DNA from: Sediminispirochaeta bajacaliforniensis DSM 16054
Lineage (GTDB): Bacteria > Spirochaetota > Spirochaetia > DSM-16054 > Sediminispirochaetaceae
NCBI RefSeq assembly: GCF_000378205.1
Contig: NZ_KB899416.1
Span: 105,492-169,491 of the forward strand
Direction of reading: 5' to 3'
DNA length: 64,000 nucleotides
The notes under the pieces are model-generated. The model was not told the DNA's origin and ran no database searches. It was given only the letters and a program-made list of their open reading frames with translations. Each line of letters opens with the position of its first letter. Positions within the stretch are counted from its first letter, which is position 1. Both the position numbers and the translations under genes were made by a program. Below are positions 51,647 through 60,600 of the stretch, in pieces.

Positions 51647-52716
51647 GTAAGGCCGTTTCGCCTCTTTTGGCGATCTTTTTTGCTCTGCTTTTTGGAGGAG
51701 CTGCCATTTATCTCCTTGGCTTTAATCCTCTCGCGGCATATGCGAGCCTTGCGAAGGGCTCTGTTGGCAGTATCAAGGCCGTGACCGAAACTATCGTCAA
51801 GGCCGTTCCCCTTATATTTACCGGACTCGGTTTCGCCGTTGCCAAACGGTGCGGGATGATCAACATCGGCGCAGAGGGGCAACTCTACATGGGCGGCCTT
51901 TTTGCCACCGCCGTCGGGGTCTATTGGGATTTTCTGCCCCCTGGAATCCATCTGTTGGTTGCCCTTGCCGCCGGAGTTGTCGGAGGCGGGATTTGGGGAG
52001 CCCTTGCCGGTTGGTTTAAGGTCCGTTTCGGTGCGAGCGAAATCATCACCACCATCATGCTTAATTATATTGCAAGCCTTTTTATCAGCTTTCTGGTGAC
52101 CGGCCCCATGAAGGAGCCCAAGGGAGAGTTTCCCCAGAGTTCCCAAATCGCCCTTACGGCGCAGCTTCCCCGGATCCTGCCGGGAACGCGATTACACCTC
52201 GGCTTTATTGTGGCCCTTCTTGCTCTCGCCTTTTTTTACTATTTTCTTTGGAAAACCGCCTCGGGCTACGAGATGCGGGTGGTGGGAATGAACCCGGAAG
52301 CGGCTCGCTATGCAGGCATGAACACTGCAAAAAGCAGTCTTCTTGCCATGTTTATGGCCGGGGGCTTCTCAGGCCTGGCCGGTGCCACGGAAATTCTCGG
52401 TGTCCAGTTCAGACTCTTTCAGAATTTCTCGCCCGGATACGGTTTTGACGGGATTGCCGTTGCCTTGTTGGGGCGAAACACTCCGATTGGTATTTTCCTT
52501 TCCGGTATTTTATTCGGTACGCTGCGGGCCGGGGCGAATATGATGCAGATGCTGGCCAAGGTTCCCGTTTCCGTTATTTCGATCATGCAGGCCTTTGTCA
52601 TTCTTTTCGTGGTCGGACGGAGCTTTTTCGAGACACGGAAGAACAGGGTGAATATCCTTGAATCGGAGTCTGAATCCGATCTTGATGCAGAAGTGGGCGA
52701 GGGAGACAGGGTATGA
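51622..52716 (+). CDS. Nucleoside ABC permease (YufP/NupB type)
   Basis: 364 aa, ATG inside the end of the 2Fe-2S gene. Branched-chain/BMP permease fold with KAVPLIFTGLGFAVAKRCGMINIGAEGQLYMG, IITTIMLNYIASLF, RVVGMNPEAARYAGM and the C-terminal FVILFVVGRSFFETRK. The INIGAEGQ loop is diagnostic for the nucleoside uptake family. Overlaps the next gene by four bases. Confidence 0.92.
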   Translation: MRKSTIDLSKAVSPLLAIFFALLFGGAAIYLLGFNPLAAYASLAKGSVGSIKAVTETIVKAVPLIFTGLGFAVAKRCGMINIGAEGQLYMGGLFATAVGVYWDFLPPGIHLLVALAAGVVGGGIWGALAGWFKVRFGASEIITTIMLNYIASLFISFLVTGPMKEPKGEFPQSSQIALTAQLPRILPGTRLHLGFIVALLALAFFYYFLWKTASGYEMRVVGMNPEAARYAGMNTAKSSLLAMFMAGGFSGLAGATEILGVQFRLFQNFSPGYGFDGIAVALLGRNTPIGIFLSGILFGTLRAGANMMQMLAKVPVSVISIMQAFVILFVVGRSFFETRKNRVNILESESESDLDAEVGEGDRV

Positions 52717-53630
52717 TGGATTGGATATTTGAATTCATAGCCGCCGATCTGCGTACCATGACGCCGATTCTTCTTGCGGCCCTCGGTATGGTCTTCAGCG
52801 AGCGGGCCGGTTCGGTCAATATCGGCGCCGAAGGCATCATGCTGATCGGAGCACTGGCAGGGGCCGCCGGTTCCTTTCTTTTCGGCAACATCTGGGCCGG
52901 AGCCTTTGTTGCCATGGCAAGCGGGGCCCTTATCGCGCTTCTGTTTGCTTACCTTACGGTCACCCTCTACGCCGACCAGATTGTCGTAGGAGCCGGCCTA
53001 AATGTCCTGGGACTCGGTCTGAGTACAAGCATTGCAAGGGTCCTTTTCGGGGTTAATACTACTCCGCCACAGCTGGATGCCTATAAGATTGTCCCCATTC
53101 CCCTGCTTGAGAAGATCCCTTTAGTTGGGCCCGCTCTTTTTCAACAAAAATTGTTGGTCTATCTTGCCGTAGCCTTGGTTCCTATCGTCCATTTTATTCT
53201 CTTTCGAACCAACATAGGCTTGAAAATACGGGCAGTGGGCGAGCATCCAAAGGCTTGCGATACCCTGGGGATCAATGTCTACCGAACCCGCTATGCAACG
53301 CTTATCATCAGCGGGGTTTTTCTCGGCCTTGCAGGATCCTATGTGAGTTTGGGACTTTTGAGTTTTTTCACCGAAAACATGATATCGGGGCGAGGTTTTA
53401 TTGCTCTGGCTGCGGTTGTTTTCGGAAAATGGAAGCCGAAGGGCATTCTTTTTGCCGCCCTGCTCTTTGGGGCCGGGGATGCCCTTCAGTTTAGGCTGCA
53501 GGCCTCCGGGACGGAAATTCCCTATCAATTTTTGCTGATGGTGCCCTATGTTCTTACGATAGCGGCGCTGATTGGTCTGGTCGGTAAGGCCAAGGGACCT
53601 GCGGCCAGGGGCAAGCCCTATCTAAAATGA
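52713..53630 (+). CDS. Nucleoside ABC permease (YufQ/NupC type)
   Basis: 305 aa. Shorter partner permease: ILLAALGMVFSERAGSVNIGAEGIML, IVVGAGLNVLGLGLST, IRAVGEHPKACDTLGINVYRTR and GRGFIALAAVVFGKWKPKG. Forms the channel with the upstream permease. Confidence 0.92.
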   Translation: MMDWIFEFIAADLRTMTPILLAALGMVFSERAGSVNIGAEGIMLIGALAGAAGSFLFGNIWAGAFVAMASGALIALLFAYLTVTLYADQIVVGAGLNVLGLGLSTSIARVLFGVNTTPPQLDAYKIVPIPLLEKIPLVGPALFQQKLLVYLAVALVPIVHFILFRTNIGLKIRAVGEHPKACDTLGINVYRTRYATLIISGVFLGLAGSYVSLGLLSFFTENMISGRGFIALAAVVFGKWKPKGILFAALLFGAGDALQFRLQASGTEIPYQFLLMVPYVLTIAALIGLVGKAKGPAARGKPYLK

Positions 53631-53646
53631 AACAGAGAGGTAGAGT

Positions 53647-55182
53647 ATGAGTCCGGTTCTTGAGATGAACGGAATCGTCAAACGCTTTCCCGGGGTCCTT
53701 GCCAACGATCATGTCGACCTCCGAGTGGAAAAGGGTGAGGTACATGCCCTGCTCGGGGAAAACGGGGCGGGGAAGTCGACCCTGATGAATGTACTTTACG
53801 GCATGTATGAGGCCGACGAAGGAGATATTCGCTTTAAGGATCAGGAGGTGCATGTTAAGGGTCCCGGGGATGCCATCGCTCTCGGTATCGGTATGGTTCA
53901 CCAACACTTCATGCTTGTTCCTGCCCTTACCGTGGTCGAAAATGTGATTCTCGGTATGAAGGATAACGGCAAGGTCCTTGATCTCAAAGCGGCCGCCGAG
54001 AAGATTACCGCCCTTGCAGAGCGCTACGCAATGAAAATCGAACCATTCGCCCTTGTCGGTGAAATGAGCGTGGGACAGCAGCAGCGTCTGGAGATTCTGA
54101 AGGCCCTCTATCGGGGTGCCGAATTACTGATTCTGGACGAGCCCACAGCGGTCCTTACCCCACAGGAGGTAAAAGGTCTGTTCAATATGATCAGGGCCTT
54201 TACCTCGGAAGGGCGTACCGTCATCTTCATCAGCCACAAGTTGAAAGAGGTCATGGCCATAAGCGATCGGGTTACGGTGCTGCGCTCTGGCAAGGTGGCC
54301 CATACCCTTCATACCTCGGATACCGATCCGAAAGAGTTGGCCCGTCTTATGGTCGGTAGAGAGATCGACCTTTCCTGTGAGAAATTTTCCTGTGCAGACA
54401 ACAAAGAGGTGCTTCGTATGGAAGGGGTCTGCGCCGAGAACGAAAAGGGTATGGCCGTCTTAAAGGAGCTTAACCTTACGATACGCGAAGGGGAAATCCT
54501 TGGGGTTGCAGGGGTCGATGGAAATGGGCAGGACGAACTCGCCGAGGTGCTTACGGGACTGCGTCGGGTCACTTCCGGTACCATCACCATGAATGAAAAG
54601 GATATCACTAACGCCTCTTGCCGTCATATCCTCAATCAGGGCGTCAGCCACATCCCTGCCGACCGCCAGCTTCGGGGGATGATCGGCGACATGAACGTCG
54701 TCGAGAATTTGCTGCTCATGCGGTATCACGACCGCCCGTTTGCAAAGCCCTTTCATCTCGATTGGAAGCGTATAGAACGCCGTGCCGAGACCCTTGTCAA
54801 GGAGTTTCAGGTCAAGACACCCGGCATTAAGGTTCCGATGGCAACCCTCTCCGGGGGAAATCAGCAGAAGGTTGTTCTTGGCCGGGAGATCGAGCGGAAT
54901 CCGAAGCTACTGGTTGCGATGCACCCTGTCCGGGGACTGGATATCGGCGCCACGGAATATATTCACAAGCGAATCATTGAGCAGCGTGATCGCGGTTGTG
55001 CCATTCTCCTCATATCGACGGAACTGGAAGAGATCCTTGAGCTCTCCGATCGCATTGTTGTTATGTATGAGGGGGAGATCATGGGGAGTGTGGACTGTTC
55101 CTGTGTCACCATTGAACAGCTTGGCTTGATGATGGCCGGACATCGCTGGGAAGAGGTTGCCGACGAAAAGTCCGAAGGATGA
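53647..55182 (+). CDS. Nucleoside ABC ATPase with two domains (YufO/NupA type)
   Basis: 511 aa. N domain Walker A GENGAGKST, signature MSVGQQQRLEILKAL, Walker B LLILDEPTAVLT, H-loop SHKL. C domain GVDGNGQDELAE at the Walker A place, LSGGNQQKVVLGREI and LVAMHPVRGLD, where the Walker B acid is replaced by Met-His; the family's usual degenerate second site. MVHQHFMLVP is typical of nucleoside importers. Confidence 0.93.
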   Translation: MSPVLEMNGIVKRFPGVLANDHVDLRVEKGEVHALLGENGAGKSTLMNVLYGMYEADEGDIRFKDQEVHVKGPGDAIALGIGMVHQHFMLVPALTVVENVILGMKDNGKVLDLKAAAEKITALAERYAMKIEPFALVGEMSVGQQQRLEILKALYRGAELLILDEPTAVLTPQEVKGLFNMIRAFTSEGRTVIFISHKLKEVMAISDRVTVLRSGKVAHTLHTSDTDPKELARLMVGREIDLSCEKFSCADNKEVLRMEGVCAENEKGMAVLKELNLTIREGEILGVAGVDGNGQDELAEVLTGLRRVTSGTITMNEKDITNASCRHILNQGVSHIPADRQLRGMIGDMNVVENLLLMRYHDRPFAKPFHLDWKRIERRAETLVKEFQVKTPGIKVPMATLSGGNQQKVVLGREIERNPKLLVAMHPVRGLDIGATEYIHKRIIEQRDRGCAILLISTELEEILELSDRIVVMYEGEIMGSVDCSCVTIEQLGLMMAGHRWEEVADEKSEG

Positions 55183-55260
55183 TCCCGATACAGGCGGGAC
55201 GCAGCTTGATTTTGCTTGTTAATCGTTTTACTGTTTCGTATTGTGAAGGAGGAACATCGT

Positions 55261-55926
55261 ATGGCGAAGATTCTTGGTATTTGCGGGAGTCCCCGAAACG
55301 GGGCAACCGAATATGCGCTGAAAGAGGCCTTGAAGGCTGCCGAATCGGTCGACGGCATAGAGACCGAATTCTGGACCGTAAGGGGAAAGAAAATTCGCCC
55401 TTGTATCCACTGTGATACCTGCATAAAAAAGAAGACGATGTGCGTGATAGCCGATGATATGAAAGAGCTCGAAGACCCCTTCCTTGAGGCCGACGGCCTG
55501 CTTATCGCCTCTCCCGTCTATGACATGGGAATAACAAGTCAGTTGACCGCCCTTTTCAACCGTCTGCGGCCCATCTATCTTGTCCATCCCGGAAAATTGC
55601 GAGGCAAGCCTGGTGCGGCTCTTACCAGCGGCGGAACCCGTCATGGCGGTCAGGAGTTTACACTGCAGATTATTCATAACTTCTATCTGATGCATGAGAT
55701 GTTTGCCTTTGGAGGACTGGGCGGTTGCTATAACGGTGGTACCATCTGGTCCAAAGACCGAAAGGCGGAAGGTGCTCAGGAAGATACCGTTGGTATGGAT
55801 ACTGTCCGCAGGGTGGGGCAGGGGCTTGCCGAGGCCGTTCTGATTACCAGCCACGGAAAAGCATGGTATGAGAAGAACTTCGCTCATTCCAAGGAAGAGG
55901 ACGCCTCACCTTTACGGGACCACTAA
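55261..55926 (+). CDS. NADPH-dependent FMN reductase/iron-sulfur flavoprotein-type
   Basis: 221 aa from ATG 55261 (GAAGGAGGAACATC before). Flavodoxin-like: ILGICGSPRNGATEYAL (FMN phosphate loop), CIHCDTCIKKKTMC (CxxCxxCx6C), LLIASPVYDMGITSQLTALFNRL and GAALTSGGTRHGGQE. The Cys set is that of the iron-sulfur flavoprotein group, in which it holds a 4Fe-4S cluster. It may serve the 2Fe-2S hydroxylase. Its stop overlaps the convergent kinase gene by four bases. Confidence 0.85.
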   Translation: MAKILGICGSPRNGATEYALKEALKAAESVDGIETEFWTVRGKKIRPCIHCDTCIKKKTMCVIADDMKELEDPFLEADGLLIASPVYDMGITSQLTALFNRLRPIYLVHPGKLRGKPGAALTSGGTRHGGQEFTLQIIHNFYLMHEMFAFGGLGGCYNGGTIWSKDRKAEGAQEDTVGMDTVRRVGQGLAEAVLITSHGKAWYEKNFAHSKEEDASPLRDH

Positions 55927-57518
55927 ACCTCGATATCGATTATCACTTTGGGACGAGGACTATTGGTGAAGGTAAGGCTGCCGCCATGCTGCTGGGCAAG
56001 AGCATTGACCATAGTTAATCCGAAGCTCCCCCCTCCCTGAATGACGGAGTCGGGAAAGCCGGGGCCGTTGTCCGTAACCTCAATCTTCAACCGATTCCCC
56101 CTCTGCTTCTGGATGCTGAGGGATATATCGACTATGCCGCTTTCGTCTCCGGCATATTTGAGGGAATTGGTCACCAGCTCGTTGATGATAATGCCGATGG
56201 CGATGGCCTCTTGCCTCTGGCAGGTGATTTCGTCGACGGTGGTGTGTAACTGAAGTTCCTTACCGGAAAGCCCTGTTTTGAGATTTTGTAACAGCCCACG
56301 GGCAAAAAAAGGAAGGTCGACCGATGAATAATCGTCGGCGGCTTGGTAGAGGTATTCGTAGATCTTACTCATGGTCAAAATAGAGCCCTGGGCATCGTGG
56401 AGAATTTCTTTTATTTGGGAATCATTGCTTTGGCTTTCGCGGATTGCAAGAAAGGATTGAACCATGTTCAGGTCGTTTTTTACCCGATGATGTACCTCAC
56501 GAACCAACAGATTAATCTCGCTTGTCCGCTCATCTACGAGCCGGCTGAGTTCTTCTGTTTCGGCAAGAGTCTTTCCCGATAGGAATCTCAGGGCAAGAAT
56601 GCTGAAGGCCAGTGCAATGATTCCGAGCGAAAAGATCACTGCGGCAAAAAGACGGGTCTGGCGTATGGATTCATGAAGCAGTTCATCTTCATCTCTTGCA
56701 ATCAGCAGATACCAGTGATTAGTGATATGATAGAGTTCACCTCGCTGCTTTACTCCCTGAAGAGAAAAACGCAACTGACTTTTGTAATTGAGGGGCTTCG
56801 GCAGGGCTCCTGATATGATGGGTTTCACATCCGTAAAGCGGTAAGCCGTAAATCCGCTGTTGGCGATAGGGGTCAAACCCTTCTCCTCCGAAAAAAGAAC
56901 GATTTTCAGCCCCTTGGTGGCAAGGCTTGCCGTCTGAAGTGTTTGGTTGAGTGCCTTCAACGAGACTGCCACCAGGTCGAATCCTGCAAGGCCGAAGGAG
57001 GGGTCTGTGATGGGAAGCATTATGAAAAATACGGGGCGGTCATCAATCACTCCTGCCTCGGAAAGGATGAGAGCTTTCTCCGGATCAAAGTTGGGCGGAG
57101 GAAATTCTTCCTTATTCAATCCTGCTCCGGTAATGGGAAGACCATCTGGTTGAAATCGATAGACTCCTGCAATTTCCGGGCTCGACAGGACTGCATCTTC
57201 TAATTTGGGGCGGGCAAATGTGATGTATGATTCAAGACTTCGTTTCCCTTCCCGGAGTGCAATCAGCTCCTCCCTGATCCTTGTTCTGCTTGGAATCTGG
57301 GCGGCGATTTGAGTGCTCTGGTAGAGAAAAGAGTCGACGGCGTTACGGATCAACTCGCTTCTTGTCTGAAATTCATGAAGGTCCCGTTCTATAAGTGCCG
57401 ATCTGACGGGGCCGAAAAGTATTCCCATGAGAGCCGCCAGAAACAAAAAAAGAAGGAGAACTGTGAATCGCAGAATGGCAAGCTGGTTTTTTCTCGCTTG
57501 TTCCCACTTTGAATTCAT
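55923..57518 (-). CDS. Membrane sensor histidine kinase, HisKA_2 type
   Basis: 531 aa. First membrane helix near residues 14-36 (FTVLLLFLFLAALMGILFG), periplasmic sensor region about 37-285 with dCache-like ITGAGLNKEEFPPP and DRPVFFIMLPI, second helix about 290-312, then a linker VDERTSEINLLVREVHHRVKN: His near residue 342 is the phosphosite. HATPase boxes: INELVTNSLKYAG, VTDNGPGFPD and GGGSFGLTMVNALAQQHGG. No cognate regulator is adjacent; the divergent hybrid kinase has its own receiver. TTGATT-17-TACACT ends eight bases before ATG. Confidence 0.9.
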   Translation of the reverse strand: MNSKWEQARKNQLAILRFTVLLLFLFLAALMGILFGPVRSALIERDLHEFQTRSELIRNAVDSFLYQSTQIAAQIPSRTRIREELIALREGKRSLESYITFARPKLEDAVLSSPEIAGVYRFQPDGLPITGAGLNKEEFPPPNFDPEKALILSEAGVIDDRPVFFIMLPITDPSFGLAGFDLVAVSLKALNQTLQTASLATKGLKIVLFSEEKGLTPIANSGFTAYRFTDVKPIISGALPKPLNYKSQLRFSLQGVKQRGELYHITNHWYLLIARDEDELLHESIRQTRLFAAVIFSLGIIALAFSILALRFLSGKTLAETEELSRLVDERTSEINLLVREVHHRVKNDLNMVQSFLAIRESQSNDSQIKEILHDAQGSILTMSKIYEYLYQAADDYSSVDLPFFARGLLQNLKTGLSGKELQLHTTVDEITCQRQEAIAIGIIINELVTNSLKYAGDESGIVDISLSIQKQRGNRLKIEVTDNGPGFPDSVIQGGGSFGLTMVNALAQQHGGSLTFTNSPRPKVIIDIEV

Positions 57519-57526
57519 ATAGCCTA

Positions 57527-57555
57527 AGTGTAGGAAATCCCGATTTGGAAATCAA
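57527..57555 (-). promoter_or_regulatory. Promoter of HisKA_2 kinase gene, short or no leader
   Basis: Minus strand: TTGATT (57555-57550), 17-base spacer, TACACT (57532-57527), then eight bases to ATG 57518. A leader of only one or two bases is expected. Confidence 0.5.
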
Positions 57556-57595
57556 TTTCTCTCATAATGGATATATTGATTTTCCCATGTTTTTC

Positions 57596-57624
57596 TTGAT
57601 CAGTTGGACTATTCGCCCTATAAT
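57596..57624 (+). promoter_or_regulatory. Promoter of hybrid kinase gene, short leader
   Basis: TTGATC (57596-57601), 17-base spacer, perfect TATAAT (57619-57624). Nine bases separate it from GTG 57634; a TTG at 57604 lies upstream of the -10 and is therefore an unlikely start. Confidence 0.65.
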
Positions 57625-57633
57625 CGCCTTAGA

Positions 57634-60600
57634 GTGATTAGAGATATACACCGGATATTACTATTTTTGTTATTTTTATATTCCGGCTTCCTGCTTCATG
57701 GCTTGGATCTGCCACGGCAGATTCGTTTTGATCCATTGACGACAAGGGAGGGGCTGAGTAGCTCCTCCGTCTCCGGTATTCTTCAGGACAAGGATGGGAT
57801 TATCTGGATCGCCACTCAGGCGGGTCTGAATCGATACGACGGATACTCTTTCACCTATTATGAAAATGATCCCTTCAATAGAAACTCTCTCTCTCATAAT
57901 CTGATTCAAACGATCTATCTTGATGAGGCCGGCATCATCTGGCTCGGTACATACGGTGGCTTGAATCGTTTCGACCCCGAAAGCGGAGATTTCGATGCCT
58001 ACATTCATGACGCCCGGCGTCCCGATTCTCTCAGCAATAATGTTGTCGTGGCCATCACGCGGGACAGAGCAGGAAACCTTTGGGTCGGTACGCTTGACGG
58101 CTTAAATCGACTCGACACGAAAACCGGAAGCTTTACCCGCTATTATCCCGACCCCGATGATCCCTCCTCCGTTCCGGATAAAGTGATCAGAACTCTCCTT
58201 GTCGACGATTTCGGCCAGTTGTGGATTGGCAGTTACGGAGGGCTTTCCCGCTACCTTCCCGAAACCGATGCCTTTGAACAGATTCCGATGGATACTGCAG
58301 GAGACGGCAATGGCCTGCCCTCTCCTTATGTTATGTCCTTGTGCAGGAATAAGGAGGACCCGTCGTCGATTTTTGTCGGGACCTGGGACGGGGGCATAAG
58401 TTCTTTGGATGTACTCAACGGCCGAATACATCATTATCCCATTCCTTCGGAGATGCTTTACCAGATAATGAACGACTCCAAGGGGCGTATTTGGGCCGCG
58501 ACCTGGGGCGATGGGCTTATTGTCCTTAATCCGGAGAACGGAGAGACGATCCAATACCGCGACAAAGAATATTCGGTCGAGCAGAAGGGGCTGAGCCATA
58601 ATGTTGTGTACTCTCTTTTCGAGGATGACTCCGGTATCATCTGGATAGGGACAAATGGGGGTGGGGTCAACAAGTACGTCGAATGGTCGAATCGGTATCG
58701 CTTTATTGTAAATGAGTCGGGGAATCCCAACTCGCTGAGTGAGGGAAAGGTAACCTCAATCCTGGAAGATGAAGACGGTAGTCTCTGGATCGGTGTGTAT
58801 TCCGGCGGCCTCAACCACTATGATCCTCTTACCGGTATGGTTCGCCGTTATGGCTTCGACAAGGAAGATGCCCATAGTCTCAGCGACAATATTGTCAACG
58901 TGCTTTTTCGCGATAGGGCCGATCATCTTTGGATCGGTACCAACAACGGGCTAAACCACTATCTTCCCGATAGTGATAGGTTCGAACGTATATATGCCGA
59001 TGGGAGTGATCGAACACCGCCGGAGAGCATCATCTATACCATGACCGAAGACCGTAAGGGAAATCTCTGGATCGGAACAAATTCTTCGGGGGCTGCTGTC
59101 AAAAAGGCCGGAGAAGAGCGTTTTGTCAACTATGCCTATGATGCTGCTGACCCCACAAGCCTGAGCGATAATCTGGTCAGAACGGTCTTTGAGGATAGCC
59201 ATGGGATGCTCTGGATCGGTACCAACAACGGTCTGAACCGTTATCATGCCGATACAGGAACCTTTTCCCGCTACTATCATGATCCCGACCGACCTCAAAC
59301 CTTGAGTAGCGACAATATAAGAGTGATCCTGGAAGATTCTTCCGGTACCCTTTGGATCGCAACTGCCGGAGGGGGATTGAATCGCTATAACCGCAAAGAT
59401 GATTCCTTTTCCGCGGTTTCCCGAAAGGATGGCCTTCTTAGTAACCACATACTTGCCATGGTAGAAAGAAATCCCGGTGAGTTGTGGCTCAGCACGAATC
59501 GAGGCTTATGCATCTATAATGTGGAACAGGGGACCTTCCGCACAATAGATGCAGAAAACGGCCTTTTGACCAGCGAACTCACCACCGGCCTTACCCTTGG
59601 CCGGTCGGAGAACCTCTATGTCGGCGGGGTTCGCGGCGTTACCATCATCGATCGTGAAGATACCTCGGGGGATCCTTATATTCCTCCGCTGGTGGTAACG
59701 CACTTTGAGGTCCTCGGTGAAGAACGCAAGCTCCTGAAGTCCGGTGATAAAAGTTATAAGGAGCTTCTCCTTTCACCTTCCGACAAGCTTTTCTCGCTCC
59801 AGGTTGCCGCACTTGACTATTCCTCGCCGGAAAGAAATCAGTATGCATTTATGCTTGAAGGCTTTGATGATTCCCTCATCTACTCTGGTACCCGTAACTA
59901 TGTCCGTTATACGAACATTGATCCCGGCCGTTATACCCTCAGGATCATCGGGGCTGGAAGCAGAGGAAACTGGAATGAAACTGGCTTGGCGATTCCCATA
60001 CGGGTCCTTCCCCCCTGGTGGCTTAGTCCTCCGGCCTTTGCCGCCTACATGCTCGTTTCCCTTCTCTTCGTGCTTTTACTGGTTAACCATTACCGAATAC
60101 GCCGTCAACGCCTTGAAGAACGTTATGCCGAGCAGGAGCGAATCAATCGAGAACTCGATCAGAAGGTAAAGGAGCGAACCGCCGAAATTGAGAAAGCCCG
60201 AAAGGTTGCGGAGGAAGCGACAAAGGCGAAGAGTCTCTTCCTTGCAAACATGAGCCACGAGATTCGTACCCCCCTGACGGGAATGCTTGGTATGTTTTCC
60301 CTGTTGGCAAAGACAAAGCTCAATCAGAACCAGCGCTCCTTCCTCGACTATTCACGCACTGCAGCAGAAAATCTGAATCAATTGGTGAATGATTTGTTGG
60401 ATGTCGAGAGCATCGAATCAGGGACCCTGCCCCTGCATGAGACCCGTTTCGATCCTGAAAAAGCTCTTGCCTATGTCTACCATCTCTTTGAAGAGCGTGC
60501 AAAGAGCCAGGGGCTGGACTTCTTTCTGGATATTGAGGCCTTCGATCCCTCCTTAGAGGTACTTGGCGATCAAAACCGTTTTATACAGATCGTTACCAAT

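Noticed and set aside
57604..57633. TTG start giving ten more residues to the hybrid kinase
   Set aside because: It lies upstream of a TTGATC-17-TATAAT promoter, so would not be in the transcript.
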